Shown here: one piece after another, positions 1-7,257 of the stretch | Numbering within the stretch: the stretch's first letter is position 1 | Layout of the letters: each line of letters starts with the position of its first letter | Assembly: GCA_003513765.1 (NCBI GenBank) | Contig: DONT01000003.1 | Coordinates: forward strand, 23,981 to 46,528 | Origin: Jeotgalicoccus sp. | Lineage (GTDB): Bacteria; Bacillota; Bacilli; Staphylococcales; Salinicoccaceae | DNA: 22,548 nt | Direction of reading: 5' to 3' | The notes under the pieces: generated by a model | Databases searched by the model: none | What the model saw: only the letters and a program-made list of their open reading frames with translations | Told to the model about the DNA's origin: nothing | Program-made: the position numbers and the translations under genes

Positions 1-180
1 TATTCCGAAGTCGTTTGGGTTACGATGTGCATTCGACAAGGTAGTCCGGAATCGTTTGGGTTACGATGTGCACTCGACATGGTAGTCCGGAATCGTTTGG
101 GTTACGATGTGCACTCCACATGGTAGTCCAGAGTCGCTTGAATTATCATGTGCATTCGACATGAGCATCCGCAACTCAAA
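1..180. repeat. 41-bp tandem repeat array (array A), cut by the window edge
   Basis: Units of exactly 41 bp start at 5, 46, 87 and 128, each opening with CCGG or CCAG; a decayed fifth starts at 169. The second and third are nearly identical and the fourth is more diverged. In each unit, positions 17-24 and 32-39 form the arms of a hairpin with a 7-nt loop. Units 2 and 3 have TACGATGT against ACATGGTA (7 of 8 pairs). Unit 4 keeps six inner pairs (TCATGT against ACATGA), with the mismatched pair repaired. The array lies beyond the terminator of the minus-strand gene ending at 234. There are no spacers between units, so it is not a CRISPR array. Related units occur at 12829-13154 and 22501-22548. 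Confidence 0.9.
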
Positions 181-189
181 ATACGAAAA

Positions 190-224
190 CAACAAAAAAC
201 CTGCTCCCCAAACGGAGAGCAGGT
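190..224 (-). terminator. Rho-independent terminator of the bdbC-thioredoxin-rluA operon
   Basis: Arms ACCTGCTC (199-206) and GAGCAGGT (217-224) pair perfectly around a 10-nt loop. On the minus strand they are followed by a T-rich tail (the complement of the A-run at 194-199). It lies 9 bp past the stop codon of the pseudouridine synthase gene. Confidence 0.85.
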
Positions 225-233
225 CCGAAACTA

Positions 234-1049
234 TTATACGTTCAGCGTTACGCTGATTTCTTCGTCTGTAATCGGGTGTATGAATGATACTTTGTAGCCG
301 TACAGGTGAAGATAGGGTGATGGCGGTCCGCCATACAGTTTATCTCCAACAAGCGGAGCGTTTAAGTGTTTCATGTGTGCACGGATTTGATGCGTACGTC
401 CTGTTTCCAGTTCGATTGTCAGCTCTTCGTACTTGTCTGTAACTTTTTTTCCTATGATATGAGTAATAGCGTCTTTACCAGTTCTCGTGACATGGAAAAT
501 ATTCGTGTGCGGCATTTTGCCAAGTGGAGCACTGATTTTCTGAACAGCTATTTTACTGTTTTTCTTAACGTGCCCCATGTAAATACGTTTAATGTTATTT
601 TCAGCCAGCATATAGTCGAGCATTTTCTTCATATATGCGTTTTTAGCTATCAGTACAACTCCTGTTGTATCGACATCAAGGCGGTGAACCGGTTCAATAT
701 AGTCGCTGTCAACAGTATTGATAACATCGTTAACCAGCGTATTATGCTCTGTCGGTTCATTCGGATGTACTTTTTGGCCAGGTGGCTTAGATGCAATCAG
801 CAGGTTTTCATCTTCGAAAAGAATAACCGCTTTTTTAGTACTCTTTTTATAACTGCTCGGTTCACTGAAGTCAGGCAGTGTGACAGTGTCACCTGTACTG
901 AGTGCAGTTTTTACCGGCTGTGCTTCATTATTAATGAGGATGTCTTTTGACATACGCAGCCAGTGCAGTTCTTTTTTAGGAATATGAAGTGCGATAAGCA
1001 TTTCTTCCAAAGTAGTTTCATTGAATTTCTCAGGTACGATAAATTTCAT
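234..1049 (-). CDS. RluA-family 23S rRNA-type pseudouridine synthase
   Basis: Product of 271 aa that isomerises uridine to pseudouridine in RNA, most likely 23S rRNA; the exact site cannot be told from sequence. Residues 1-60 look like an S4-type RNA-binding region. The catalytic motif HRLDVDTTG is at 122-130, with the Asp nucleophile at D125. The second family motif, GRTHQIRAHM, is at 217-226, followed by the usual GDKLYGG near 235. Length fits single-domain bacterial RluA/RluD relatives such as YhcT, YjbO or YlyB; I cannot choose between them. The ATG at 1049 follows an AGGAGAA ribosome site and lies 1 bp from the stop of the upstream gene, so translation is probably coupled. It is the last gene of a three-gene unit with two envelope redox genes, to which it has no obvious functional link. 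Confidence 0.88.
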   Translation of the reverse strand: MKFIVPEKFNETTLEEMLIALHIPKKELHWLRMSKDILINNEAQPVKTALSTGDTVTLPDFSEPSSYKKSTKKAVILFEDENLLIASKPPGQKVHPNEPTEHNTLVNDVINTVDSDYIEPVHRLDVDTTGVVLIAKNAYMKKMLDYMLAENNIKRIYMGHVKKNSKIAVQKISAPLGKMPHTNIFHVTRTGKDAITHIIGKKVTDKYEELTIELETGRTHQIRAHMKHLNAPLVGDKLYGGPPSPYLHLYGYKVSFIHPITDEEISVTLNV

Positions 1050-1050
1050 A

Positions 1051-1554
1051 TTATTCTCCTGCTGCTGCTGTCATAAATTCTTCGAAACCTTCAGGTGAGC
1101 CTGGGTTACCTTCTAAACGTTCAACTTCTTCACCGTTTTCAAAGTAAATGAGTGTCGGTGTTGCATTAATGTTCCAAGTTTCCCAAGCGTCTTCATATTC
1201 TAAAACGTTGAGCTGTGTTACTTCGCCGTCATTACTGTCCAGTGCATCAGTAAGAAGCGGTGTTGCTTCCTGACAGTGTGAACATGTCGGGCTCCAGAAG
1301 TAGACGAATTCGCCTTCGCCTGAATTTACCATTTTCTCAACTTCTGCCGGTGTTTTGTTAGCCTGATAATTTTCATCATCCAGCAGGTCGATTGTCGGTC
1401 CTGTCAATTCCTCCGGTTCTTTATCAGTGTAAGGGTAATAGCCTGAATCACTTAGGCTTTCCGGATCTGATGTCTGATTGTTCATAAATAAAAATACTCC
1501 TACAAATACAACGACGATTAAACCAATAATGCCGTAAAAAATCTTATTGCCCAT
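1051..1554 (-). CDS. Membrane-anchored thioredoxin-like thiol-disulfide protein
   Basis: Product of 167 aa. Residues 5-24 are a strongly hydrophobic segment, either an uncleaved N-terminal anchor or a signal peptide. An acidic linker (about 28-70) and a thioredoxin fold (about 75-165) follow. The active site is WSPTCSHC with C91 and C94, and the cis-proline loop is ATPT with P133. The domain should face the outside of the membrane. It lies 19 bp downstream of the DsbB-family gene bdbC, so the likely role is the thiol partner that BdbC keeps oxidised. BdbD is the usual partner in Bacillus. This protein is smaller than a typical BdbD and looks more like BdbA or a plain thioredoxin, so a reducing role is not excluded. 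Confidence 0.82.
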   Translation of the reverse strand: MGNKIFYGIIGLIVVVFVGVFLFMNNQTSDPESLSDSGYYPYTDKEPEELTGPTIDLLDDENYQANKTPAEVEKMVNSGEGEFVYFWSPTCSHCQEATPLLTDALDSNDGEVTQLNVLEYEDAWETWNINATPTLIYFENGEEVERLEGNPGSPEGFEEFMTAAAGE

Positions 1555-1573
1555 AATTAAAAGCTCCTATTCT

Positions 1574-1981
1574 TTAATCTTTTTTAATGAAGAATGATAA
1601 AATGAAAATAATGATGAATGCAGTCAATGCAAGAAGCGGGATAGTAATAAAACCAGCCCAATTTATATATTGTACTGTACAGGACACACCCATACAAGCA
1701 TTGGCGCTGTCACCGAGTGCCGGAATTTTTTGCAATGCATAATGATAGGTAGATACTAATATACCAATTCCGCTCATCACACGGACGTACAACCCGGCAT
1801 TGATATCATTTTTAATGATACCGATAAACGACAGCAGCACGATTGGATACATTAGAATACGCTGGTACCAGCACATCTCGCATGGTTCATACAGTCTGAT
1901 CTCACTGAAGTACAAAGAACCGAGCATAGCGATTAATGACACGATAAAAATCATTTGCATATACAATTTGTTATTTTTCAT
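1574..1981 (-). CDS. bdbC: DsbB-family disulfide bond formation protein BdbC
   Basis: Product of 135 aa with four hydrophobic segments (about 7-25, 41-57, 66-84 and 110-131), as expected for the four-helix DsbB/VKOR-like quinone-linked oxidases of Gram-positives. The quinone-proximal pair is PCEMCWYQR with C34 and C37. The second external pair is C96 and C101 (CMGVSC). This matches the two-pair layout of BdbC, which passes electrons from an extracytoplasmic thiol protein to menaquinone. The next gene encodes a CxxC thioredoxin-fold protein, the probable partner. The ATG follows an AAAGG-type ribosome site. The gene is divergent from airS, with a -10 box at 2026-2031 and a palindrome at 2053-2070 between them. 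S. aureus, as I recall it, lacks a DsbB homologue, so this pair marks a difference from that species. Confidence 0.92.
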   Translation of the reverse strand: MKNNKLYMQMIFIVSLIAMLGSLYFSEIRLYEPCEMCWYQRILMYPIVLLSFIGIIKNDINAGLYVRVMSGIGILVSTYHYALQKIPALGDSANACMGVSCTVQYINWAGFITIPLLALTAFIIIFILSFFIKKD

Positions 1982-2025
1982 ATCGGTGCCTGACCTTTCG
2001 TTTTTGTTTTGTAACTTACTTTTTT

Positions 2026-2054
2026 ATTATAAGTGCTAATCACTGTCTTAAGTG
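2026..2054 (-). promoter_or_regulatory. Probable bdbC operon promoter
   Basis: On the minus strand a perfect TATAAT lies at 2031-2026. With a 17-bp spacer the -35 would be CACTTA at 2054-2049, which is a poor match. The start codon is 45 bp downstream of the -10. The -35 touches the palindrome at 2053-2070. Confidence 0.5.
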
Positions 2055-2070
2055 TAACAAATTTCTTACA
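2053..2070. promoter_or_regulatory. 18-bp near-palindrome between bdbC and airS, candidate operator
   Basis: TGTAACAAATTTCTTACA is symmetric except for one base pair (positions 6 and 13). It sits 23 bp before the airS start and at the edge of the bdbC -35 region, so a bound protein could affect both operons. AirR itself or a redox repressor are possible ligands; nothing in the sequence identifies which. Confidence 0.45.
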
Positions 2071-2093
2071 ATTTATTAAAAGAGGTGTCAATT

Positions 2094-3203
2094 GTGAAAA
2101 GTAAACTGCAGCTGTTAAAAGATATCGCAGAGTTTTTAAATACGGAGACACACCGTCAGTCGATGATTGACGGTGCTTTAAAAATGCTCATTGATCATTC
2201 CAGCTTTAAAACCGGCTGGATTTTCTTTATTAATGAGAATGGTAAACATGAGCTGAGTGCACATTATCAATTGCCGCCAACACTGCAGCATGACAGTAAT
2301 ACTTATCTTTGCAATGATAAATGCTGGTGCGTAAATAAATTTAATAAAGGCGAGCTGTCGAATGCGACAAATATCGTCGCCTGTTCAAGACTTGAAAAAG
2401 CTGCACGGGAAATGCCGGATGAGAACGATAATATTACACATCATGCCACAGTACCGCTGATTTCCGGTGATGAATCTTTCGGCTTATTAAATGTAGCCAC
2501 TCCATACAGCACCAAATTTCAAAAAGATGAATTGGATCTGCTCGAATCCGTTGCATTTCAGCTCGGTTCTACATTAAAGAGACTGGATTTAACAACGCGT
2601 GAAAAAGAAAATATGATTATTAAAGAACGCCAGCGGCTTGCACGGGAACTGCACGATTCTGTTAATCAGATGTTATTTTCCATCGGTATTACTTCACATG
2701 CGGCGAAAGCTTTAAAAGACAGCGAACAGACCCGTCTGGCTTTTGAAAGAATAGAAAATACATCGAAATATGCAATGAAGGAAATGAAGGCATTGATATG
2801 GCAGTTGAAACCAATTGGTCTCGAAAACGGTATTATTGAAGCGGTTAAACATTATGCTAAGATTCTTGATTTGAATATAGAAATTACCGTCAATGGATTT
2901 TATAATATAGCGGATGACATGGAAATAGAGCTGTACCGCATCATGCAAGAAGGACTTAATAATATTAGGAAGCATGCAGGAACAAAAGATGCACAAGTAC
3001 TGCTGGAAATTACAGATGAGGAGCTCATGCTCGTTATCAGTGATAAAGGTCAAGGATTTATTCCGGCTGAAAAAATTGGCCTGAGCCACGGTTTAACAAA
3101 TATGCACGAACGTGTTCATAAGATGAACGGCGCACTCGAAATTAAATCAGCTAAAGGGCAGGGCACCATATTAATTACACGTTTAAAACTCGGAGGGAAT
3201 TAA
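2094..3203 (+). CDS. airS: GAF-domain sensor histidine kinase AirS (YhcS), Fe-S oxygen/redox sensor
   Basis: Cytoplasmic sensor kinase of 369 aa with no membrane segment. It has an N-terminal GAF domain (about 15-165), a HisKA_3 dimerisation/phosphoacceptor region (RQRLARELHDSVNQ, H197) and a HATPase domain (about 260-366) with N-box NNIRKHAG and G-box SDKGQGF. The GAF domain carries cysteines C73, C77, C79 and C97 in a C-X3-C-X-C-X17-C pattern. S. aureus AirS is known to ligate an oxygen-sensitive 2Fe-2S cluster through a CXC-X17-C type cysteine set, so I assign AirS on this motif plus its partner and nearby xdrA. GTG at 2094 is preferred: AGAGGTG at 2081-2087 is then correctly spaced, whereas the GTG at 2085 lies inside that ribosome site. 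Confidence 0.88.
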   Translation: MKSKLQLLKDIAEFLNTETHRQSMIDGALKMLIDHSSFKTGWIFFINENGKHELSAHYQLPPTLQHDSNTYLCNDKCWCVNKFNKGELSNATNIVACSRLEKAAREMPDENDNITHHATVPLISGDESFGLLNVATPYSTKFQKDELDLLESVAFQLGSTLKRLDLTTREKENMIIKERQRLARELHDSVNQMLFSIGITSHAAKALKDSEQTRLAFERIENTSKYAMKEMKALIWQLKPIGLENGIIEAVKHYAKILDLNIEITVNGFYNIADDMEIELYRIMQEGLNNIRKHAGTKDAQVLLEITDEELMLVISDKGQGFIPAEKIGLSHGLTNMHERVHKMNGALEIKSAKGQGTILITRLKLGGN

Positions 3204-3836
3204 ATGTACAATATAATTTTAACTGATGATCATCAGGTGGTAAGAGAAGGCATGAAGTTTTTATTATCGACGACATCGGATATTAATGTAGTAAAGGACT
3301 TTGACAACGGTGCTGAAACACTTAAATATCTTGAAAATAATCATGACAATATTAATCTTGTATTAACAGATCTCGTTATGCCGGAAATGGACGGCATTGA
3401 ACTGACTAAATTATTAAAAGAAAAATATAAGCATATTAAGGTGCTTGTGCTGTCGAGTTATACGAGCGAAGAATATATCCGGCCTGTTTTTCGTGCAGGT
3501 GCAGACGGCTATATTATTAAAGAGATGGAAGTCGATGAACTCGTTCAGTCGATAAAAAATGTTATAGAAGGGGACAGAGTTGTTCATCCTGATATTTTAA
3601 AGGTTATCGATGAAAAAGGAAATCTGCCGCATGAACGAAATATACTGTCGAGAAGAGAAACTGAAGTTCTAAAAGAAATTGTTAAAGGGCAGTCGAATAA
3701 AGAAATCAGCGAGGCACTTTTTGTCAGTGAAAAGACTGTAAAAACTCATGTCAGTCATATACTGAATAAACTGGAAGTTTCAGATCGGACTCAGGCCGTC
3801 ATTTATGCAATAAAATTCAATATTATCGATTTTTAG
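3204..3836 (+). CDS. airR: NarL/LuxR-family response regulator AirR (YhcR)
   Basis: Product of 210 aa. Receiver domain 1-120 has the acidic pair D8/D9, phosphoacceptor D56 in LTDLVMPEMDG, S84/S85 and K104. The LuxR-type HTH spans about 149-205 (LSRRETEVLKEI, NKEISEALFVSEKTVKTH). The ATG directly follows the airS stop codon, and its ribosome site GGAGGG lies in the last airS codons, so kinase and regulator are translationally coupled. In S. aureus AirR controls genes of anaerobic respiration, fermentation and cell-wall metabolism in response to oxygen. That this regulator has the same targets here is inference. No strong terminator follows; a weak hairpin lies at 3866-3889. Confidence 0.9.
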   Translation: MYNIILTDDHQVVREGMKFLLSTTSDINVVKDFDNGAETLKYLENNHDNINLVLTDLVMPEMDGIELTKLLKEKYKHIKVLVLSSYTSEEYIRPVFRAGADGYIIKEMEVDELVQSIKNVIEGDRVVHPDILKVIDEKGNLPHERNILSRRETEVLKEIVKGQSNKEISEALFVSEKTVKTHVSHILNKLEVSDRTQAVIYAIKFNIIDF

Positions 3837-3922
3837 AGCAAAGTGAGAAAAAAAATTAACTCATGAAAACGCTTAACCATGCGGTTTTAAGGGGTTTAAC
3901 AATAATTTTACATTAAATTTTA

Positions 3923-3952
3923 TGGACAAATCTCCGATGCTCAAAGTATACT
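3923..3952 (+). promoter_or_regulatory. Sigma-A type promoter of the glutamate/aspartate symporter gene
   Basis: -35 TGGACA (3923-3928) and -10 TATACT (3947-3952) each match consensus at five of six positions with an 18-bp spacer. The start codon lies 41 bp past the -10, after an AGGGGG ribosome site. Confidence 0.65.
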
Positions 3953-3993
3953 TGAATACATGTTCAATGAATTATTAGCTTAGGGGGATACAT

Positions 3994-5316
3994 ATGAAAA
4001 TAGGAAATAAACTCACAATCTATATTGTAATCGCTTTAATTGCGGGTATTGCAGTAGGTTCAATATTTAATACAATGGCGGATACGGCGTGGGTCCAGTG
4101 GATTGATCAATACATATTTAACGTGTTAGGACAAATATTCTTAAATCTTATCTTTATGGTTGTTGTTCCAGTCGTATTCATTTCTATCGTACTGGGTGTT
4201 GTCAGCGTTGGGGATCCGAAAACACTTGGCGTTATCGGTATTAAAACGATGATGTTCTATCTGGCAACAACAGCAATTGCGATTTCACTGGCAATTGGAG
4301 TTGCACTTATACTGCAGCCGGGTGAAGGACAGGCAGACTTACTGAATACTGAAGAAGTATCGGAGTACCGTTCAACAGAACTTGAAGGCGGAGATACTGA
4401 GCTCGCTATGCAGACAACATTTGATCAGACTTTAATTAACATTATTCCGGACAATCTGTTCATGGCGATGGCTGATCAGAATATGCTTCAGATTATTGCT
4501 TTTGCAATCTTCATCGGTGTCGGCTTAATCGCTGTTAAAGAAAAAGCATCAGGCATTGTTAAACTTTTTGAACAGGCCAATGAAGTGATTATGTGGATTG
4601 TTCTGGCAATCATGAAATACTTCGCTGCACTTGGTGCATTTGGTTTAGTTGCTACTGCATTTACACAGGCGGGATTCGGTGCGATCCAGCAGCTTGGAAT
4701 GTATTTTATCTGTGTACTGTTAGCATTGTTCATTCACTTTGCTGTAGTTTACGGCTCTGTAGTACAGTTCCTTGGGAAGAAAAGTTTCGTGTGGTTCATT
4801 AAAATGTTTGCGCCTGCAATGTCAGTGGCATTCAGTACATCATCATCAAGTGCTGTATTACCGGTATCACTGGAAACAGCACAGAATAAACTGGGAATAC
4901 GCAAGAGTATCTCAAGTTTCGTACAGCCTTTAGGTGCGACTGTCAACATGGATGGTACTGCAATCATGCAGGGTGTTGCGACAGTATTTATCGCACAGCT
5001 GTCAGGTGTTGATTTAACAATTGGCCAGATGGCTACTGTGGTAATTATCGCAACAATCGCAAGTATCGGGACAGCAGGTGTGCCGGGTGTCGGTCTTGTA
5101 ATGCTCGCAATGGTATTAACGGCAGTAGGACTTGATCCTGCAGCAATTGGTATTATTATCGGTATCGACAGACTTCTTGATATGACCCGTACTGCGGTCA
5201 ACATTACCGGTGATGCAACAATCGCATTAGTACTTGATCACCATCAGGATGTTAAAGAAGGCAAGTTCATCAAAGGCAAGAGTAAATATGTAGACGGCAA
5301 AATCGTCAACAAATAA
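3994..5316 (+). CDS. gltT: Glutamate/aspartate:cation symporter, DAACS family (GltT-like)
   Basis: Polytopic membrane protein of 440 aa importing acidic amino acids with Na+ or H+. The family hallmarks are visible: the serine-rich HP1 tip STSSSSA (281-287), NMDGT in TM7 (318-322), the HP2 region near 355-370, and DMTRTAVNITGD in TM8. In that last motif D396, R399, T400 and N403 correspond to the substrate-binding D394, R397, T398 and N401 of the archaeal GltPh structure. The arginine supports an acidic amino acid substrate rather than a neutral one; a C4-dicarboxylate carrier is less likely but possible. It has its own promoter and a strong terminator, so it is a single-gene unit. As I recall, airSR and xdrA are neighbours in S. 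aureus with no transporter between them, so this gene looks like a lineage-specific insertion or a loss elsewhere. Confidence 0.9.
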   Translation: MKIGNKLTIYIVIALIAGIAVGSIFNTMADTAWVQWIDQYIFNVLGQIFLNLIFMVVVPVVFISIVLGVVSVGDPKTLGVIGIKTMMFYLATTAIAISLAIGVALILQPGEGQADLLNTEEVSEYRSTELEGGDTELAMQTTFDQTLINIIPDNLFMAMADQNMLQIIAFAIFIGVGLIAVKEKASGIVKLFEQANEVIMWIVLAIMKYFAALGAFGLVATAFTQAGFGAIQQLGMYFICVLLALFIHFAVVYGSVVQFLGKKSFVWFIKMFAPAMSVAFSTSSSSAVLPVSLETAQNKLGIRKSISSFVQPLGATVNMDGTAIMQGVATVFIAQLSGVDLTIGQMATVVIIATIASIGTAGVPGVGLVMLAMVLTAVGLDPAAIGIIIGIDRLLDMTRTAVNITGDATIALVLDHHQDVKEGKFIKGKSKYVDGKIVNK

Positions 5317-5328
5317 TTAATAGTAAAA

Positions 5329-5380
5329 GAAGTATGACCGGCAGTTTAGTACTGTCAGTTCATACTTCTTTTTATATTTT
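5329..5380 (+). terminator. Strong terminator after gltT
   Basis: Outer arms GAAGTATGA (5329-5337) and TCATACTTC (5360-5368) pair perfectly. The inner part continues to pair, with one mismatch and one G-T pair, up to a short loop near 5347-5350. A T-rich tail follows at 5369-5380. Confidence 0.9.
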
Positions 5381-5438
5381 AAGCAGAATGAAAGAAATTG
5401 TTCAATAGTGAATAATTAGTGAATTTTTTCATAATCTC

Positions 5439-5467
5439 TTTAATTTGTAATGATTATCATTTACAAT
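5439..5467 (+). promoter_or_regulatory. xdrA promoter overlapped by a Fur-like box
   Basis: TGTAATGATTATCATTTACA at 5446-5465 contains TGATTATCA with outer TGTAA/TTACA arms. Its 19-bp core matches the classical Fur consensus GATAATGATTATCATTATC at 15 of 19 positions. It fills the spacer and part of the -10 of a plausible promoter: -35 TTTAAT at 5439-5444, 17-bp spacer, -10 TACAAT at 5462-5467. Repression by Fur (or PerR/Zur, which use related boxes) is the natural reading. Confidence 0.65.
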
Positions 5468-5540
5468 ATATATCAGGTAAATTGATATACAAGCATGATT
5501 GATTAAGTTTTAATCGCGGTGCTATGAAGGGACGATTTTA

Positions 5541-5987
5541 ATGGATAAGCAGGAATTTACAGAGATTCTACAGTCTAAGTTCAAGATAGTTCGGACGGAG
5601 GCTGGTTACACCCAGGATGCTATGAGCCATACCATTGGATTATCCAAAAAAACGCTGGTACAAATAGAAAAAGAGCGAATATTACCTAACTGGACAACAT
5701 GTGTCTCACTTTGTGCACTGTTTAGAGATAGTGAAGTACTGACGAATATTTTTGGCGGAGATCCACTGGAGCTGACACAGGTATTATCACGCGGCTCAGC
5801 AATATACCCAAATTATGAAAAAGAAAATATATATTGGGAAACGCTTGAATCAAATAACGGCTTTAAATTGGAATTCAACAAAACGAATTCAATTTACAGA
5901 GTGCTAAATGCAGATAACCAGCCGGTTCATGCATCATATATCGAAAGAGAAATAAGAACTTACTTCGAGCGCAAAAGCAATCGATAA
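5541..5987 (+). CDS. xdrA: XRE-family HTH regulator, XdrA-like
   Basis: Product of 148 aa. Residues about 8-65 form a Cro/CI-type HTH (KIVRTEAGYTQDAMSHTIGL, SKKTLVQIEKERILPNW). The C-terminal half, from about 90, is mixed alpha/beta with no domain I recognise and ends in a basic helix. S. aureus XdrA (147 aa, gene SA1665 next to the airSR genes and a UPF0754 gene) binds the mecA promoter and affects spa and beta-lactam resistance. Equal length and the airSR ... yheB neighbourhood support orthology; I could not align the sequences. It is a single-gene unit with a promoter at 5439-5467, under a Fur-like box, and a terminator at 5995. The leader is about 67 nt. The ATG at 5541 follows GAAGGGACG. 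Confidence 0.8.
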   Translation: MDKQEFTEILQSKFKIVRTEAGYTQDAMSHTIGLSKKTLVQIEKERILPNWTTCVSLCALFRDSEVLTNIFGGDPLELTQVLSRGSAIYPNYEKENIYWETLESNNGFKLEFNKTNSIYRVLNADNQPVHASYIEREIRTYFERKSNR

Positions 5988-5994
5988 ATTCCAG

Positions 5995-6020
5995 GCACCC
6001 GCGAGGGTGCTTTTTCTTTT
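5995..6020 (+). terminator. Terminator after xdrA
   Basis: GCACCC (5995-6000), tetraloop GCGA and GGGTGC (6005-6010), then TTTTTCTTTT. Confidence 0.88.
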
Positions 6021-6073
6021 ATTTCTGCAAAAAGTAATATATAGTTATTAAGCTAATAAGGGGTGAAATAGTA

Positions 6074-7204
6074 ATGAATCCAGTAACGCAGGTTCTTCTG
6101 ATGGCATTAATTGGTGCACTTATCGGAGGAACGACAAATACAATCGCAATAAAAATGCTGTTTCGGCCGTACGAAGCAAAATATTTATTCGGGAAGCGTC
6201 TGCCGTTTACACCGGGTGTTATTCCGCTGCGGCGCGATGAAGCATCGACAAAGCTTGGGGAAATAATAACAGGACATCTGTTAACACCGGAAGTATTCAA
6301 AGAGAAACTTAAGAGTCCGGAAACTGATAAATTAATTATGCATTTTATAGACAGACAGATAGAGACTATTGAAACGGAACGCCTGACACCAGGCTACTTT
6401 CTGGAACGCCTGTCGGCAGGACTGACGGATAAGATTGTCGCTTCATTTAATGAAGAAATCCGCTCTAAAGTTACTGAAGAGGGGACGAAGCTCTACGATA
6501 GAAATATCGATGATATCATGCCGCCTGGTGCATTGAATGCTGTAGACACGAAAGTGGCTCATCTTGCCTATGATATAAACGATAAGCTGGTGCAGTATAT
6601 TTCTTCCGATAAAGGGTTCAGGGATATTTATACGATGGTGAATGAGTTTACTGAAAACAGAGGCAGACTCGCACGCAGTATAAAATATGTAATGACGAAA
6701 GAATCGCTGACTGAACGTGTTCAGACGGAACTGCTGAAGCTGATTCAGCAGGAGAAGATGATTGCCATTGAAAACCGTGTGATTGAAGAAGAGTATAATA
6801 AAATAAAACAAAGCGGATTATCGGAACTCGTTACCAGATCCGATCTCGATAATATTTTAAACAGTATAATAGAAGTACTGCAGCAGAAAATTGATATTAG
6901 AAAAATATTAAATACACCGATTGCTGAGTTCAATAAAGAATTATTTGAGCGTTTTAAAGAAAAAGGGAAATACAAACTTAAAGATAACTTTATCGATTAC
7001 TCAGGTAAAAATATGAGTAAAATTATGAATAAGCTGCAGCTCGCTGAAGTGATTAAAAAGCAGATAGACAGCTTCGAATTGTCTAAGCTGGAAGATCTCG
7101 TTATGGATGTCGCCAATAAGGAATTCAAAATGATTATGATGCTCGGCTATGTGTTGGGCGGAATTGTCGGAATTGCACAGGGTATATTAGTATTGTTTTT
7201 CTAA
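6074..7204 (+). CDS. yheB: UPF0754 / DUF445 membrane protein YheB
   Basis: Product of 376 aa. It has a hydrophobic N-terminal segment (about 4-25) leading into the DUF445 signature TTNTIAIKMLFRPYEAK and LPFTPGVIPLRRDE. A long, charged, mostly helical middle (about 60-345) follows, and a C-terminal membrane segment (about 353-376) ends in VLFF. Both ends are probably in the membrane. The molecular function of the family is unknown. In Bacillus and Staphylococcus it sits beside yheA/UPF0342, as here (53 bp apart). The ATG follows AGGGGTG at good spacing. Confidence 0.9.
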   Translation: MNPVTQVLLMALIGALIGGTTNTIAIKMLFRPYEAKYLFGKRLPFTPGVIPLRRDEASTKLGEIITGHLLTPEVFKEKLKSPETDKLIMHFIDRQIETIETERLTPGYFLERLSAGLTDKIVASFNEEIRSKVTEEGTKLYDRNIDDIMPPGALNAVDTKVAHLAYDINDKLVQYISSDKGFRDIYTMVNEFTENRGRLARSIKYVMTKESLTERVQTELLKLIQQEKMIAIENRVIEEEYNKIKQSGLSELVTRSDLDNILNSIIEVLQQKIDIRKILNTPIAEFNKELFERFKEKGKYKLKDNFIDYSGKNMSKIMNKLQLAEVIKKQIDSFELSKLEDLVMDVANKEFKMIMMLGYVLGGIVGIAQGILVLFF

Positions 7205-7257
7205 ATTAGAAATTTGTGTTAATGTAACAATATCAAACTTAAAGGAGTTTTATAATA

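Noticed and set aside
1..180. CRISPR-like array
   Set aside because: The 41-bp units are directly adjacent with no unique spacers, and no cas genes are nearby.
366..950. Plus-strand open frame (194 codons) opposite the pseudouridine synthase
   Set aside because: Antisense shadow; the minus frame carries the catalytic HRLD motif and a proper ribosome site.
3866..3891. Hairpin after airR (AAAACGC against GCGGTTTT with a bulge; alternatively CTTAACC against GGTTTTAAG)
   Set aside because: Stems are short and bulged and the T tail is only four long. It may be a weak terminator, but the evidence is too thin to list it.
7217..7229. TGTTA-ATG-TAACA inverted repeat before yheA
   Set aside because: Five-base arms in AT-rich DNA are expected by chance, and there is no convincing promoter to which it could act as operator.
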